Counted from the first letter of the stretch, positions 1-7,044 are shown. The stretch: DNA of 33,036 nt from Planctomycetia bacterium (GCA_010027105.1 RGVT01000001.1:1-33036); one strand, 5' to 3'. The notes: generated from the letters alone by a model not told the origin. Program-made: numbers and translations.

Positions 1-42
1 CGAGAGCATGACGGATAGTGTCGGCATCGGGGTCGGCGCGGG

Positions 43-738
43 TCAATCAGCCGGGGGGCCGCCGGTCGCGGGGACGAACGGGTTGTGCCGCTTCTCGTGG
101 CCGATCGTGGTGGGGGGGCCGTGGCCGGGCAGCACGAGCGTGTCGTCGGGCAGCGTGTAGAGGCGGCGACGGATGCCGGAGGCGAGCGCGGAGAAGTCGC
201 CGTCGGGAAAGTCGGTGCGGCCGACGCTCCCGCGGAACAGCACGTCGCCGGCGAGCACGACGCAGGGAACGCGTCCCGGGAGCACGAACACCACGTGGCC
301 CGACGAGTGCCCCGGGATCTCGAAGACGTCGATCGCGAGGCCCGCGAGGTCGAGCCGCTCCCCGTCGTCGAGCAGTCGATCCGCGGGGGGGCTCGTGACC
401 GCGAAGCCGAAGGCCGCCGAGAGGTTGGCGGCCGGGTCGGTGAGCTTCGGGGCGTCGCCGCGGCCGATCAGGATCGGCGCGGCCGGCCAGTGCCGGCGCA
501 GGGCCGCCGTGCCGGCGATGTGGTCGGAGTGGCCGTGCGTGAGGAGGATCGCGGCGGGTTCGAGTCCATGGCCGCGGAGGAAGTCGACGATCGCGTCGGG
601 ATCGAAGCCGGGGTCGACCACGAGGCAGGCGGGCGTTCCGGTCGTGAAGACCACGTAGCTGTTCTCGGCGAACGGCGCGGATTCGACGCGGGCGACGCGG
701 AGATCGGCCGCCGGCGCGAGCAATTCGGGGTGGGGCAT
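43..738 (-). CDS. MBL-fold metallo-hydrolase (glyoxalase II-like)
   Basis: A 231-aa protein of the metallo-beta-lactamase fold, close in size to stand-alone glyoxalase II-like hydrolases. The metal-binding motif THGHSDH is present (H68, H70, D72, H73). Later ligand candidates are the His of PGHSSGH, the Asp in LAGDVLF and the His in LPGHGP, so the binuclear site looks complete. The segment GDVLFRGSVGRTDFPDGD is typical of the glyoxalase II-like subgroup that acts on thioesters or persulfides; the substrate here is not known. The frame is open further upstream, but residues before MPHPELL are low-complexity and unlike the family, so I start at 738. It is probably cytosolic because no signal peptide is seen. 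It is divergent from the DUF1571 gene across 0.3 kb. Confidence 0.9.
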   Translation of the reverse strand: MPHPELLAPAADLRVARVESAPFAENSYVVFTTGTPACLVVDPGFDPDAIVDFLRGHGLEPAAILLTHGHSDHIAGTAALRRHWPAAPILIGRGDAPKLTDPAANLSAAFGFAVTSPPADRLLDDGERLDLAGLAIDVFEIPGHSSGHVVFVLPGRVPCVVLAGDVLFRGSVGRTDFPDGDFSALASGIRRRLYTLPDDTLVLPGHGPPTTIGHEKRHNPFVPATGGPPAD

Positions 739-958
739 GCGGGCTGATCCGGCGGCGACCGCCGGCCTCACGGGGCTTGGTCGACGGGGAGGATCCGAGC
801 ATCGTTCGGCCGCCGGCCTCCGGCAAGACGCGGCGACGGCGGCGGCAAAAACCGGTGAAAAGAGGCCGCCAATTGGGATGGCCGCCTCCCTGGAAGCCCC
901 GCTATGCTCCCGCCCCCACCCGGGCGTGCAGGGCCGATCCCAACGAATCTGCCGGCCG

Positions 959-976
959 TTCGGGTGGCCACCCGAA
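959..976. promoter_or_regulatory. Perfect 18-bp palindrome upstream of the DUF1571 gene
   Basis: TTCGGGTGGCCACCCGAA is a perfect inverted repeat in the 293-bp divergent gap between the MBL hydrolase and DUF1571 genes. It lies about 55-90 nt before the DUF1571 start candidates. It could be an operator or part of a leader hairpin; nothing in the sequence decides between these. Confidence 0.35.
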
Positions 977-1031
977 TGCTCATGCCCCACCACGGGCGGG
1001 GCGATAGACCAACGGGCGGTCGAGGGGATTC

Positions 1032-1949
1032 ATGGAGGGATGCACGATGGCCCGATGGGCGTGGCGGTGGCAAGGATTCGTTCTGGCGGTCGCGGCGACG
1101 GCGGCCGTCTCCGCGGGCAGCGCGGCCGAGGCACTGGCGCAGGGCGCGGCGGCGCAGCCCGCCCAGGGGCCGGGGCTCATGCCGCAGGGCGGGCTTCCCC
1201 AGGTGGCCGAGAATGCGGGCGTGGCCGCGACGACCGCGGCCGCCGTTCATCCGCTGGAGCCCGCGCTCGACATTGCGAAGAAGGGGCTCGCCGGCATCCA
1301 GGCGAACATTCGCGACTACTCCTGCACGGTGGTGAAGCGGGAGCGGATCGACGGCAGGCTCGGCGAACACGAATACATGTTCGCCAAGATCCGGCACCGG
1401 CCCTTCAGCGTCTACCTGCTCTTCCTCGGCCCGGACGCCGTCAAGGGGCAGGAGGTGCTGTACGTCGACGGCCGCAACGACGGCAACATGCTGGCCCACG
1501 CCGGCAGCGGCGTGCGGGCGATGGTGGGCACGGTGTCGCTCAAGCCGCAGAGCATGCTGGCGATGGCTGGCAACCGCTATCCGATCACCGAGCTGGGCGT
1601 CGAGAACCTCACCAAGCGGCTCGTCGAGGTCGCCGAGCACGACAGACAGTTCGGAGAGTGCGACGTCAACTTCTACCCCAACGCGAAGGTCAATGGCCGG
1701 ATCTGCACCTGCATCCAGGTGGCGCACCCCGTGCCGCGGCGGAACTTCCGCTTCAACCTGGCGCGGGTGTTCATCGATGACGAGCTGACGATCCCCGTGC
1801 GGTATGAAGCCTACGACTGGCCGCAGGAGGCGGGCGGCCAGCCGCTGCTGATGGAGGAGTACACCTACATGAACGTGAAGGTCAACAACGGCTTCACGGA
1901 CGACGACTTCGACCCGCGGAACCCGACCTACAAGTTCGGCGTCAAGTAG
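1032..1949 (+). CDS. DUF1571 domain-containing exported protein
   Basis: A 305-aa protein from ATG 1032; ATG 1047 is an equally good start because GGAGGG precedes it. The N-terminus has Arg residues then a hydrophobic stretch (FVLAVAATAAVSAGSAAEALAQG), so it is probably exported by Sec. The remainder matches my memory of DUF1571, a family common in planctomycetes: DYSCTVVKRERIDG, followed by HRPFSVYLLFLGPDAVKGQEVLYVDG, then a Tyr/Asp-rich end (VRYEAYDWP, EEYTYMNVKVN, NPTYKFGVK). Function is unknown. The fold is likely a beta-rich LolA-like periplasmic domain, which is inference. Its TAG stop (1947-1949) is the first three bases of the repeat array that follows. Confidence 0.88.
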   Translation: MEGCTMARWAWRWQGFVLAVAATAAVSAGSAAEALAQGAAAQPAQGPGLMPQGGLPQVAENAGVAATTAAAVHPLEPALDIAKKGLAGIQANIRDYSCTVVKRERIDGRLGEHEYMFAKIRHRPFSVYLLFLGPDAVKGQEVLYVDGRNDGNMLAHAGSGVRAMVGTVSLKPQSMLAMAGNRYPITELGVENLTKRLVEVAEHDRQFGECDVNFYPNAKVNGRICTCIQVAHPVPRRNFRFNLARVFIDDELTIPVRYEAYDWPQEAGGQPLLMEEYTYMNVKVNNGFTDDDFDPRNPTYKFGVK

Positions 1950-2032
1950 GACAGGCTTCAGCCTGTCGGCCCACCCGTAGGCCACGCTTCAGCCTGTCGG
2001 CCCACACGTAGGCCACGCTTCAGCCTGTCCTA
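1947..2032. repeat. Repeat array 1: three 31-bp units with CAGGCT/AGCCTG hairpin core
   Basis: Three units with 31-bp period begin at 1947, 1978 and 2009. The first contains GACAGGCTTCAGCCTGTC (1950-1967), an inverted repeat with 8-bp arms and a 2-nt centre; later units keep the right arm CTTCAGCCTGTC. The array starts with TAGG and ends with CCTA. These bases are the TAG stop codons of the convergent DUF1571 (+) and LysM (-) genes, so the array exactly fills the gap between the two reading frames. It may act as a bidirectional transcript-end hairpin; no U-tract is present. Confidence 0.85.
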
Positions 2033-2578
2033 CGGGGCGAGGGCGGGCAGGGCCGCGGTGAGCGAGGCGCGTGGCGGGATCTCGAGCCGCGTGCCGGCGA
2101 CCATCGACACCCGCGGGTCGAGGCGGCGATTCCAGGCGAACAGGGCGCGGTACAGGCGGCCGTCACCGTACGCCCGCTCGGCGATCGACCACCAGGTGTC
2201 GCCGGCCTCGGCGACGTGGCTGCCGGCGACGGGAGCGGCGGCGGGCCGCGCGGTCGAGGCCGCGGGCGGCGGATCGATCGCGCCCGGGGAAGGCAGCCCG
2301 GGGTCCGCGCCTTCCGGGATTCCGACGACGGCCTCCTCGAAGGCGACCTGCACCACCGCGGGAGCGGCGGGCTCGGCCGCCGCGGGCCCGGTAGGCCGCC
2401 GGTCGAGCGCCGGCGGCTCCACGATCTCCTGGCGGGCGGCGACCGCCTCGTGCGGCTCGACGTCGGGCCCGGCCCCGGCCGGGGGACGGGGCACGAGCAG
2501 CTTCATCGACAGCACGCCCAGGAAGACGCCGCAGAGCAGGCCGAGCAGCGTCAGCAGGAATCTCTTCTCGCGTCCCAT
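2030..2578 (-). CDS. LysM domain membrane-anchored protein
   Basis: A 182-aa protein. The N-terminus is a single membrane anchor (KRFLLTLLGLLCGVFLGVLS), followed by a Pro/Ala-rich, probably periplasmic linker of about 100 residues. A C-terminal LysM motif follows (HVAEAGDTWWSIAERAYGDG ... LYRALFAWN ... RLEIPP), which in known families binds peptidoglycan or other GlcNAc polymers. The start at 2578 is preceded by GGAG at 8-nt spacing and places the basic-then-hydrophobic anchor at the N-terminus; an upstream in-frame start would add 11 unlikely residues. It lies 81 nt downstream of rsmH on the same strand and may be cotranscribed with it, which would link it to cell-wall functions. The stop codon lies in repeat array 1. 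Confidence 0.85.
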   Translation of the reverse strand: MGREKRFLLTLLGLLCGVFLGVLSMKLLVPRPPAGAGPDVEPHEAVAARQEIVEPPALDRRPTGPAAAEPAAPAVVQVAFEEAVVGIPEGADPGLPSPGAIDPPPAASTARPAAAPVAGSHVAEAGDTWWSIAERAYGDGRLYRALFAWNRRLDPRVSMVAGTRLEIPPRASLTAALPALAP

Positions 2579-2659
2579 CGATCGCGCTCCACCCGCGTCG
2601 CGGCGGGGCACCCGGGGTCGCGGCAGTGTCGCGAATCGCCCTCGCCGCCGCCAGACCGC

Positions 2660-3562
2660 TCAGCCCGGGGAAAAAGCCGCGGTGCGGCGGGCCGCGCGGA
2701 GCCTGGCCGACCGGCTGCGGGGGTTGGCCGCGAGTTCCGCGGGGCCGGCCTCGACGGGGGAGCGGGTGAGGCACTCCCAGACCTGCGCGTTGCGGAAGGC
2801 CTGCTTCACCAGCCGGTCCTCGAGCGAGTGGAACGAGATCACCGCCAGCCGCCCCCCCGGCACCAGCCGTGTCGGAATCCGCTCGAGCGCGATCCGCAGC
2901 GACTTGAGTTCCTCGTTGACAGCGATCCGCAGGGCCTGGAACGTGCGGGTGGCGGGATGGATCCGCGCCGGCGGGTGCTGGCGCGGGATCGCCGAGGCGA
3001 CGAGCCGGGCGAACTCGCGGGCCGAGTGCACCGGCTGCTTCTCGCGGACCGCGGCGATCTTCCGGGCGATCCGGCGGCTGTGCCGCTCCTCGCCGAACTC
3101 GAAGATGATGTCGGCGAGGCTCTCCGGCCGCATCCGGTTGACGATGCGCCAGGCGGGCTCCCCCTCGGTCGGATCGAACCGCAGATCGAGCGGGCCGTCG
3201 GCGTCGAACGAAAACCCGCGGTCCCGGTCGGCGAGCTGGTCGCTCGAGAGGCCGACGTCGAGGAGCACGGCGTCGACCGCGTCGATCGAGAGCGCGTCGA
3301 GCACCTCGGGAATGTCGCGGTAGTTCGCCTGGGCGAACCGCACGGGCAGCCCGGCGAGTGCGCGGGCGCCGCGGTCGATGGCGGCTGGATCGCGGTCGAT
3401 CGCGACGACCAGGCCGTGCGGACCCACCGCGTGGGCGAGCAGCCGGGCGTGCCCGCCGCCGCCGAGCGTGCCGTCGACCACGCGCATGCCTGCCCGGACG
3501 CCGAGAAGCGCCAGCGCCTCGGCCGGCAGGACGCTCGTGTGGACGCTCGGGTGATGGGCCAT
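2660..3562 (-). CDS. rsmH: 16S rRNA (cytosine1402-N4)-methyltransferase RsmH
   Basis: A 300-aa protein that methylates N4 of C1402 in 16S rRNA using SAM. It begins MAHHPSVHTSVLPAEALALL and has the SAM motif VDGTLGGGGH, then ANYRDIPEVL, VLLDVGLSSDQL and GFSFDADGPLDLRFD. The conserved C-terminal part includes RTFQALRIAVNEEL and VISFHSLEDRLVK. Length is normal for the family. Start 3562 is chosen because translation from there gives the family N-terminus; the open frame continues 14 residues upstream. A TACAGT box lies 7 nt before this ATG and there is no Shine-Dalgarno, so the mRNA may be leaderless. In many bacteria rsmH heads the dcw cell-division cluster; here only a LysM gene follows. Confidence 0.96.
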   Translation of the reverse strand: MAHHPSVHTSVLPAEALALLGVRAGMRVVDGTLGGGGHARLLAHAVGPHGLVVAIDRDPAAIDRGARALAGLPVRFAQANYRDIPEVLDALSIDAVDAVLLDVGLSSDQLADRDRGFSFDADGPLDLRFDPTEGEPAWRIVNRMRPESLADIIFEFGEERHSRRIARKIAAVREKQPVHSAREFARLVASAIPRQHPPARIHPATRTFQALRIAVNEELKSLRIALERIPTRLVPGGRLAVISFHSLEDRLVKQAFRNAQVWECLTRSPVEAGPAELAANPRSRSARLRAARRTAAFSPG

Positions 3563-3569
3563 CGAAATC

Positions 3570-3595
3570 ACTGTACCACCCTCGGCCGCTACCAT
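3570..3595. promoter_or_regulatory. Back-to-back rsmH/queA -10-like boxes
   Basis: The 40-bp gap between the two divergent start codons holds TACAGT on the - strand (3570-3575, 7 nt before rsmH ATG) and TACCAT on the + strand (3590-3595, 7 nt before queA ATG). Each is preceded by G plus G or C. With a usual 6-7 nt distance from -10 to transcription start, both transcripts would begin at the A of ATG. The -35 region of each would overlap the other promoter or gene. Neither gene has a Shine-Dalgarno sequence here. Confidence 0.5.
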
Positions 3596-3602
3596 TGCCG
3601 GC

Positions 3603-4652
3603 ATGGCCGATGCCGACCTCTACGACTACGACCTCCCCGCCGAACTCGTGGCGCAGGAGGCACTCGACGACCGGGCCGCTGCGAGGCTGCTCGTCGTGCA
3701 TCGTGCGACGGGCGTGCTGGAGCACCGCTGGATCCGCGACCTGCCGGAGATCCTCGCGGCCGGCGACCTCGTCGTCGTCAACGACACGCGGGTGGTGCCC
3801 GCGCGGCTCGTCGGCCGCCGCATCGCCACCGGCGGCCGCTGGGAGGGGCTGTTCCTCCGGGTCGACGCGGGGACCGGCCTGTGGCGGATGCTCGCCCAGA
3901 CCCGCGGCAGGCCGGCGTGCGGCGAGCGGGTCGCCGTGCGCGACCGCGCCGGCACGGAGGGCCTCGTTCTCGAGCTCGTCGGTCGCGGCGCCGGCGGCAC
4001 CTGGCTCGTGCGGCCCTCCTCCGCGGAGCCGGTGGAAGAGGTGCTCGCGCGGGTCGGCCGCGTGCCGCTGCCCGGCTACATCCGCGGCGGCGAGGAGCGG
4101 CGCGGCGACCTCGAACGCTACCAGACCGTCTTCGCCCGCCACGCCGGCTCGGCGGCGGCGCCCACGGCGGGCCTGCACTTCACGGCGGAACTCCTCGCCG
4201 CCCTGGCAGCCCGCGGCGTCGGCCGCGCGGAGGTCACGCTGCACGTCGGGCTCGACACGTTCCGGCCGATCACGGTGGAACGACTCGACGACCACGCCAT
4301 GCACACGGAGTGGTGCGCCTGCCCGGAGCCGACGGCGGCGGCGGTCGCGGCCACGAAGGCCCGGGGCAGCCGCGTGGTGGCTGTGGGCACGACGGCCGTG
4401 CGCACGCTCGAGACCGCGGCCCGGTCGGGCGGCATCTCGGCCTGGTCGGGCCCCACGGACCTGTTCATCCGGCCCGGGTTCTCGTTCCGGGCCGTCGACT
4501 GCCTGGTGACGAATTTCCACCTGCCGCGGACGACGCTGCTCGTGCTCGTGAGCGCGTTCGCGTCGCGGGAGTTGATCCTCACGGCGTACGCCGAGGCGGT
4601 CCGTGAGCGGTACCGGTTCCTGAGCTACGGCGACGCGATGCTGATCGTGTAG
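3603..4652 (+). CDS. queA: tRNA preQ1(34) S-adenosylmethionine ribosyltransferase-isomerase QueA
   Basis: A 349-aa enzyme of queuosine biosynthesis that transfers and isomerises the ribosyl part of SAM onto preQ1 at tRNA position 34, forming epoxyqueuosine. Family motifs are YDYDLPAELVAQ at the N-terminus, VVNDTRVVPARL, PLPGYIRG, ERYQTVFA, PTAGLHFT, TLHVGLDTFRPI, HTEW and FHLPRTTLLVLVSAFA near the end. Length is normal. The start at 3603 gives the canonical N-terminus directly and is preceded by TACCAT rather than a Shine-Dalgarno. Other queuosine genes are not visible in the window. The TAG stop runs straight into a short hairpin at 4655-4671. Confidence 0.97.
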   Translation: MADADLYDYDLPAELVAQEALDDRAAARLLVVHRATGVLEHRWIRDLPEILAAGDLVVVNDTRVVPARLVGRRIATGGRWEGLFLRVDAGTGLWRMLAQTRGRPACGERVAVRDRAGTEGLVLELVGRGAGGTWLVRPSSAEPVEEVLARVGRVPLPGYIRGGEERRGDLERYQTVFARHAGSAAAPTAGLHFTAELLAALAARGVGRAEVTLHVGLDTFRPITVERLDDHAMHTEWCACPEPTAAAVAATKARGSRVVAVGTTAVRTLETAARSGGISAWSGPTDLFIRPGFSFRAVDCLVTNFHLPRTTLLVLVSAFASRELILTAYAEAVRERYRFLSYGDAMLIV

Positions 4653-4654
4653 GG

Positions 4655-4671
4655 CGGGCCTTCCAGGCCCG
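4655..4671. terminator. Short GC hairpin after queA
   Basis: CGGGCCT-TCC-AGGCCCG forms a 7-bp stem 3 nt after the queA stop, written TAGGG. No U-tract follows. Its position and TAGG + hairpin layout match repeat arrays 1-3, so it may be a diverged single unit of the same family or a plain intrinsic terminator. Confidence 0.5.
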
Positions 4672-4684
4672 GGGCGTGTGCCGG

Positions 4685-4690
4685 TACAAC
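4685..4690 (+). promoter_or_regulatory. -10-like box TACAAC before the Nudix gene
   Basis: GGTACAAC lies 8 nt before ATG 4699 with no Shine-Dalgarno. It is the same arrangement as before rsmH, queA, the cysteine desulfurase, the renalase-like gene and the DUF4160 gene, and suggests a leaderless or nearly leaderless transcript. Confidence 0.45.
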
Positions 4691-4698
4691 GATGGGTC

Positions 4699-5331
4699 AT
4701 GGCGTCGATTCCGCAGGAAGACGTGCTCGTGGTGCCGCGGTCGCTGTTCGAGGCGGTCGGGGCGTTCCAGGGCTTTCGCGGCGACGTGGGCGGCTATCTT
4801 CCGGCGCTTCTCGACCCGCGGCACACGTCGTGGCGGCCGCGGGCCGCCGTCGAGGACGACCCGTCGTTCAAGCAGCTGATCCCCTACTGCGTGCTCGCGC
4901 ACCGCGGCCCGGACGCCGCCATCCGCTACTTCGCCTACACCCGCGGAGGCGGACAGGGGGACGCACGGCTGCGGGCGAAGCGGTCGGTCGGCATCGGCGG
5001 GCACATCGCCAGCTGCGACGGCGCGCACGGCGACGACACGTCGTACGAGGCGGGGATGCGGCGCGAGCTCGCCGAGGAGATCGCCATCGAGGGTGGCTGG
5101 ACGTCGCGGTGCGTCGGCCTCATCAACGACGACTCGAACGCCGTCGGCAGCGTGCACCTCGGCGTCGTGCACGTCCTCGAGCTGGAGAGGCCGGACGTCT
5201 CGGCGCGGGAGAGCGCCGTCGTCGACTGCGGCTTCGAGACGCTCGCCGCCCTGCTCGAGGCCCGCGACCGGTTCGAGACCTGGTCGCAGATCGCCCTCGA
5301 CGCGCTCCGTGACGGTACAATCGCGGTGTGA
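4699..5331 (+). CDS. Nudix-type phosphoesterase (COG4112-like)
   Basis: A 210-aa protein resembling the predicted MutT-family phosphoesterases (COG4112): VLVVPRSLFEAVGAFQGF near the start, YCVLAHRG, IRYFAYTRGGGQGDARLRAKRSVG, then the Nudix region GIGGHIASCDG...YEAGMRRELAEEI and INDDSNAVGSVHLGVVH. The Nudix box is slightly deviant: the REUxEE helix (RELAEE) is intact, but the first Glu of GX5E appears to be Thr. The hydrolysed nucleotide or phosphoester is unknown. ATG 4699 gives MASIPQEDVLVV; an in-frame upstream start at 4678 would add 7 residues and would sit before the promoter-like box. The stop overlaps the next start by 4 nt (GTGA), which argues for cotranslation with the cysteine desulfurase. 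Confidence 0.85.
   Translation: MASIPQEDVLVVPRSLFEAVGAFQGFRGDVGGYLPALLDPRHTSWRPRAAVEDDPSFKQLIPYCVLAHRGPDAAIRYFAYTRGGGQGDARLRAKRSVGIGGHIASCDGAHGDDTSYEAGMRRELAEEIAIEGGWTSRCVGLINDDSNAVGSVHLGVVHVLELERPDVSARESAVVDCGFETLAALLEARDRFETWSQIALDALRDGTIAV
5316..5321 (+). promoter_or_regulatory. -10-like box TACAAT before the cysteine desulfurase gene
   Basis: GGTACAAT lies 6 nt before GTG 5328, inside the 3' end of the Nudix gene. It matches five of six positions of TATAAT. It may give a second, leaderless transcript for the downstream genes, besides read-through from the Nudix promoter. Confidence 0.45.
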
Positions 5332-6503
5332 GGATCTACCTCGACAACCACTCCACGACCCGCCTCGACCCCCGCGTGCTCGAGGCGATGCTGCCCTGGC
5401 TCACCGACCGCTACGGCAACGCCGGCAGTGCGACCCACGAGATGGGCCGCGAGGCCCGCGGGGCGGTCGACGAGGCCCGCGAGGCGGCGGCGGCCGCGAT
5501 CGGGGCGACGCCCCGGGAGATCGTGTTCACCAGCGGCGCCACCGAGAGCAACAACATCGCGATCCTCGGCCATGCGGCCCGCACGCCGCCCGCCCGGCGG
5601 CACGTCGTGACCGTGGCCACCGAGCACAACGCCGTGCTCGACCCGGTCGGGCATCTGGAGCGGACGGGATTCGCGGTGACGCGGCTGGCCGTGGAGCCGG
5701 GCACCGGCCGCGTGCCGCCCGCGGCCGTCGCCGCGGCGCTGCGGCCCGACACGTTCCTCGTGTCGGTGATGCTCGCCAACAACGAGATCGGCGTCGTGCA
5801 GGACATGCCGGCGATCGCGGCACGGGTGCACGCGCACGGCGCGGTGCTGCACGTCGACTGCGCGCAGGCCCTCGGCCGGATGCCGGTGGCCGTGGACGGG
5901 CTCGGCGCCGACCTCGCGAGCTTCTCAGCCCACAAGTTCCACGGGCCGAAGGGGGCGGGCCTCCTCTACGTGCGGCGGCGGGAGCGGGTGGTGCGGATCG
6001 ACCCGCTCGTGCACGGCGGCGGCCAGGAGCGCGGGATGCGCAGCGGCACGCTCGACGTGCCGGCGATCGTGGGGCTCGCGACGGCGGCCCGGCTCGCCGT
6101 GGGGGCGCTGGGGACGGAGCCCGCGCGGCTGCGTGCCCTCCGCGACCGGCTCTGGCGGCTGCTCCGGGAGGGCGTCGCGGGCGCCACCCTCAACGGTCCG
6201 CCGCTCGACGACCCCGCGGTCCGGCTGGTCAACAACCTCAACGTGCGGATCCCGGGCGTCGACGGCCACTCGCTCCTCGCCACGCTCTCCGCCGACGGCC
6301 TCGCCCTCAGTTCCGGCAGCGCCTGCTCGTCGGAGAGCCCGCGGCCGAGCCACGTGCTGCTGGCCCTCGGCCTGACCGAGGACGAGGCCCGCGCGAGCCT
6401 GCGCTTCGGCCTCTCGCGGTTCACGACCGAGGCCGAGATCGACGCGGCCGCGGAACGTATCGCCGCGGGGGTGGGACGGTTGCGTGGGGGCATGACAGGC
6501 TGA
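5328..6503 (+). CDS. Cysteine desulfurase (NifS/IscS family)
   Basis: A 391-aa PLP enzyme that takes sulfur from cysteine, giving alanine and an enzyme-bound persulfide for Fe-S cluster or thio-cofactor synthesis. It begins with the family signature IYLDNHSTT and has FTSGATESNN, the substrate His of ATEHNAVL (H100), the PLP Asp in HVDCAQ (D177), the PLP lysine in SFSAHKFHGPKG (K203) and the active Cys in SSGSACSS (C333). The short loop around C333 and the overall length resemble the IscS/NifS group rather than SufS. The start is GTG, overlapping the upstream TGA by 4 nt. The last residues (GGMTG) and the TGA stop are encoded by the first unit of repeat array 2, so the natural C-terminus has probably been altered by the repeat. 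An IscA-type gene follows. Confidence 0.95.
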   Translation: MRIYLDNHSTTRLDPRVLEAMLPWLTDRYGNAGSATHEMGREARGAVDEAREAAAAAIGATPREIVFTSGATESNNIAILGHAARTPPARRHVVTVATEHNAVLDPVGHLERTGFAVTRLAVEPGTGRVPPAAVAAALRPDTFLVSVMLANNEIGVVQDMPAIAARVHAHGAVLHVDCAQALGRMPVAVDGLGADLASFSAHKFHGPKGAGLLYVRRRERVVRIDPLVHGGGQERGMRSGTLDVPAIVGLATAARLAVGALGTEPARLRALRDRLWRLLREGVAGATLNGPPLDDPAVRLVNNLNVRIPGVDGHSLLATLSADGLALSSGSACSSESPRPSHVLLALGLTEDEARASLRFGLSRFTTEAEIDAAAERIAAGVGRLRGGMTG

Positions 6504-6582
6504 AGCCTGTCCCACATGGGGGCATGACAGGCTGAAGCCTGTCCCACATGGGGGCATGACAGGCTGAAGCCTGTCCCACATG
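6487..6582. repeat. Repeat array 2: three identical 32-bp hairpin units
   Basis: Three near-identical 32-bp units each contain GACAGGCTGAAGCCTGTC (6494-6511, 6526-6543, 6558-6575), the reverse complement of the array 1 core, with 8-bp arms. Units are joined by CCCACATGGGGGCAT, itself partly palindromic (CCCACATGGGG). The first unit overlaps the end of the cysteine desulfurase gene and supplies its stop TGA. Such identity between units points to recent tandem expansion. Confidence 0.9.
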
Positions 6583-6632
6583 GGGTCAGGGCAGGGGCGG
6601 GCGAAAGACGACTTTCCGCCCCGCAGGGTGAC

Positions 6633-6638
6633 GACTAT
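6633..6638 (+). promoter_or_regulatory. -10-like box TATATT upstream of the IscA/HesB gene
   Basis: GACTATATTCAACG contains a box that matches five of six positions of TATAAT, about 70 nt before the gene start. Together with the strong Shine-Dalgarno this suggests a leadered promoter after repeat array 2, separating this gene from the upstream ones. Confidence 0.4.
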
Positions 6639-6711
6639 ATTCAACGAAGAGGTCCTGAAGATGCTGCTCGCGGGCAGCACAGCGCCCCATCCGCGAAGGA
6701 GTTGCCATCCC

Positions 6712-7044
6712 ATGTCGGTCATGCTCACCGAAAAAGCCGCCCTCGAAGTGAAGAAGATCATCACGGATCAGAAGCTCGCCCCCGAGACGGTACTCCGCGT
6801 CGGTGTCGCCGGCGGCGGCTGCAGCGGGTTCCAGTATTCGCTCGGCTTCGACACGGCCTGGGATCCGAAGGTCGATTCCCGTTCGGAGCAGCACGGCGTG
6901 CCCGTCGTGGTCGACAAGAAAAGCGACCTGTTCCTCGACGGCACGACGCTCGACTTCCACGAGGGGATCGACAAGCGCGGCTTCACGTTCAACAACCCCA
7001 ACGCCAAGAAGAGCTGCGGCTGCGGCAGTTCGTTCCAGGCCTGA
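6712..7044 (+). CDS. Iron-sulfur cluster assembly accessory protein (IscA/HesB/ErpA family)
   Basis: A 110-aa A-type Fe-S carrier. The three conserved Cys are present: C37 in GGGCSGFQYSLGF and C102/C104 in SCGCGSSFQA. ITDQKLAPETVLRVGV and VVVDKKSDLFLDGTTLDF also match the family. It would hold a cluster or iron between the scaffold and target proteins, in line with the cysteine desulfurase just upstream. The start at 6712 is supported by GAAGGAG 10 nt upstream and by the family length; the frame is open further 5' but that part is not conserved. The TGA stop shares its A with the next ATG (TGATG), a translational coupling junction. Which of IscA, ErpA or SufA it corresponds to cannot be told. 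Confidence 0.94.
   Translation: MSVMLTEKAALEVKKIITDQKLAPETVLRVGVAGGGCSGFQYSLGFDTAWDPKVDSRSEQHGVPVVVDKKSDLFLDGTTLDFHEGIDKRGFTFNNPNAKKSCGCGSSFQA

Noticed and set aside
2163..4700. An 845-codon - strand open frame across queA and rsmH, and a 796-codon + strand one at 2216-4606
   Set aside because: Both are Arg/Pro/Gly-rich shadows of well-identified genes on the other frames.
6487..6582. CRISPR array
   Set aside because: The units are contiguous tandem repeats with no variable spacers, and no cas genes are nearby. The same holds for the arrays at 1947 and 24791.
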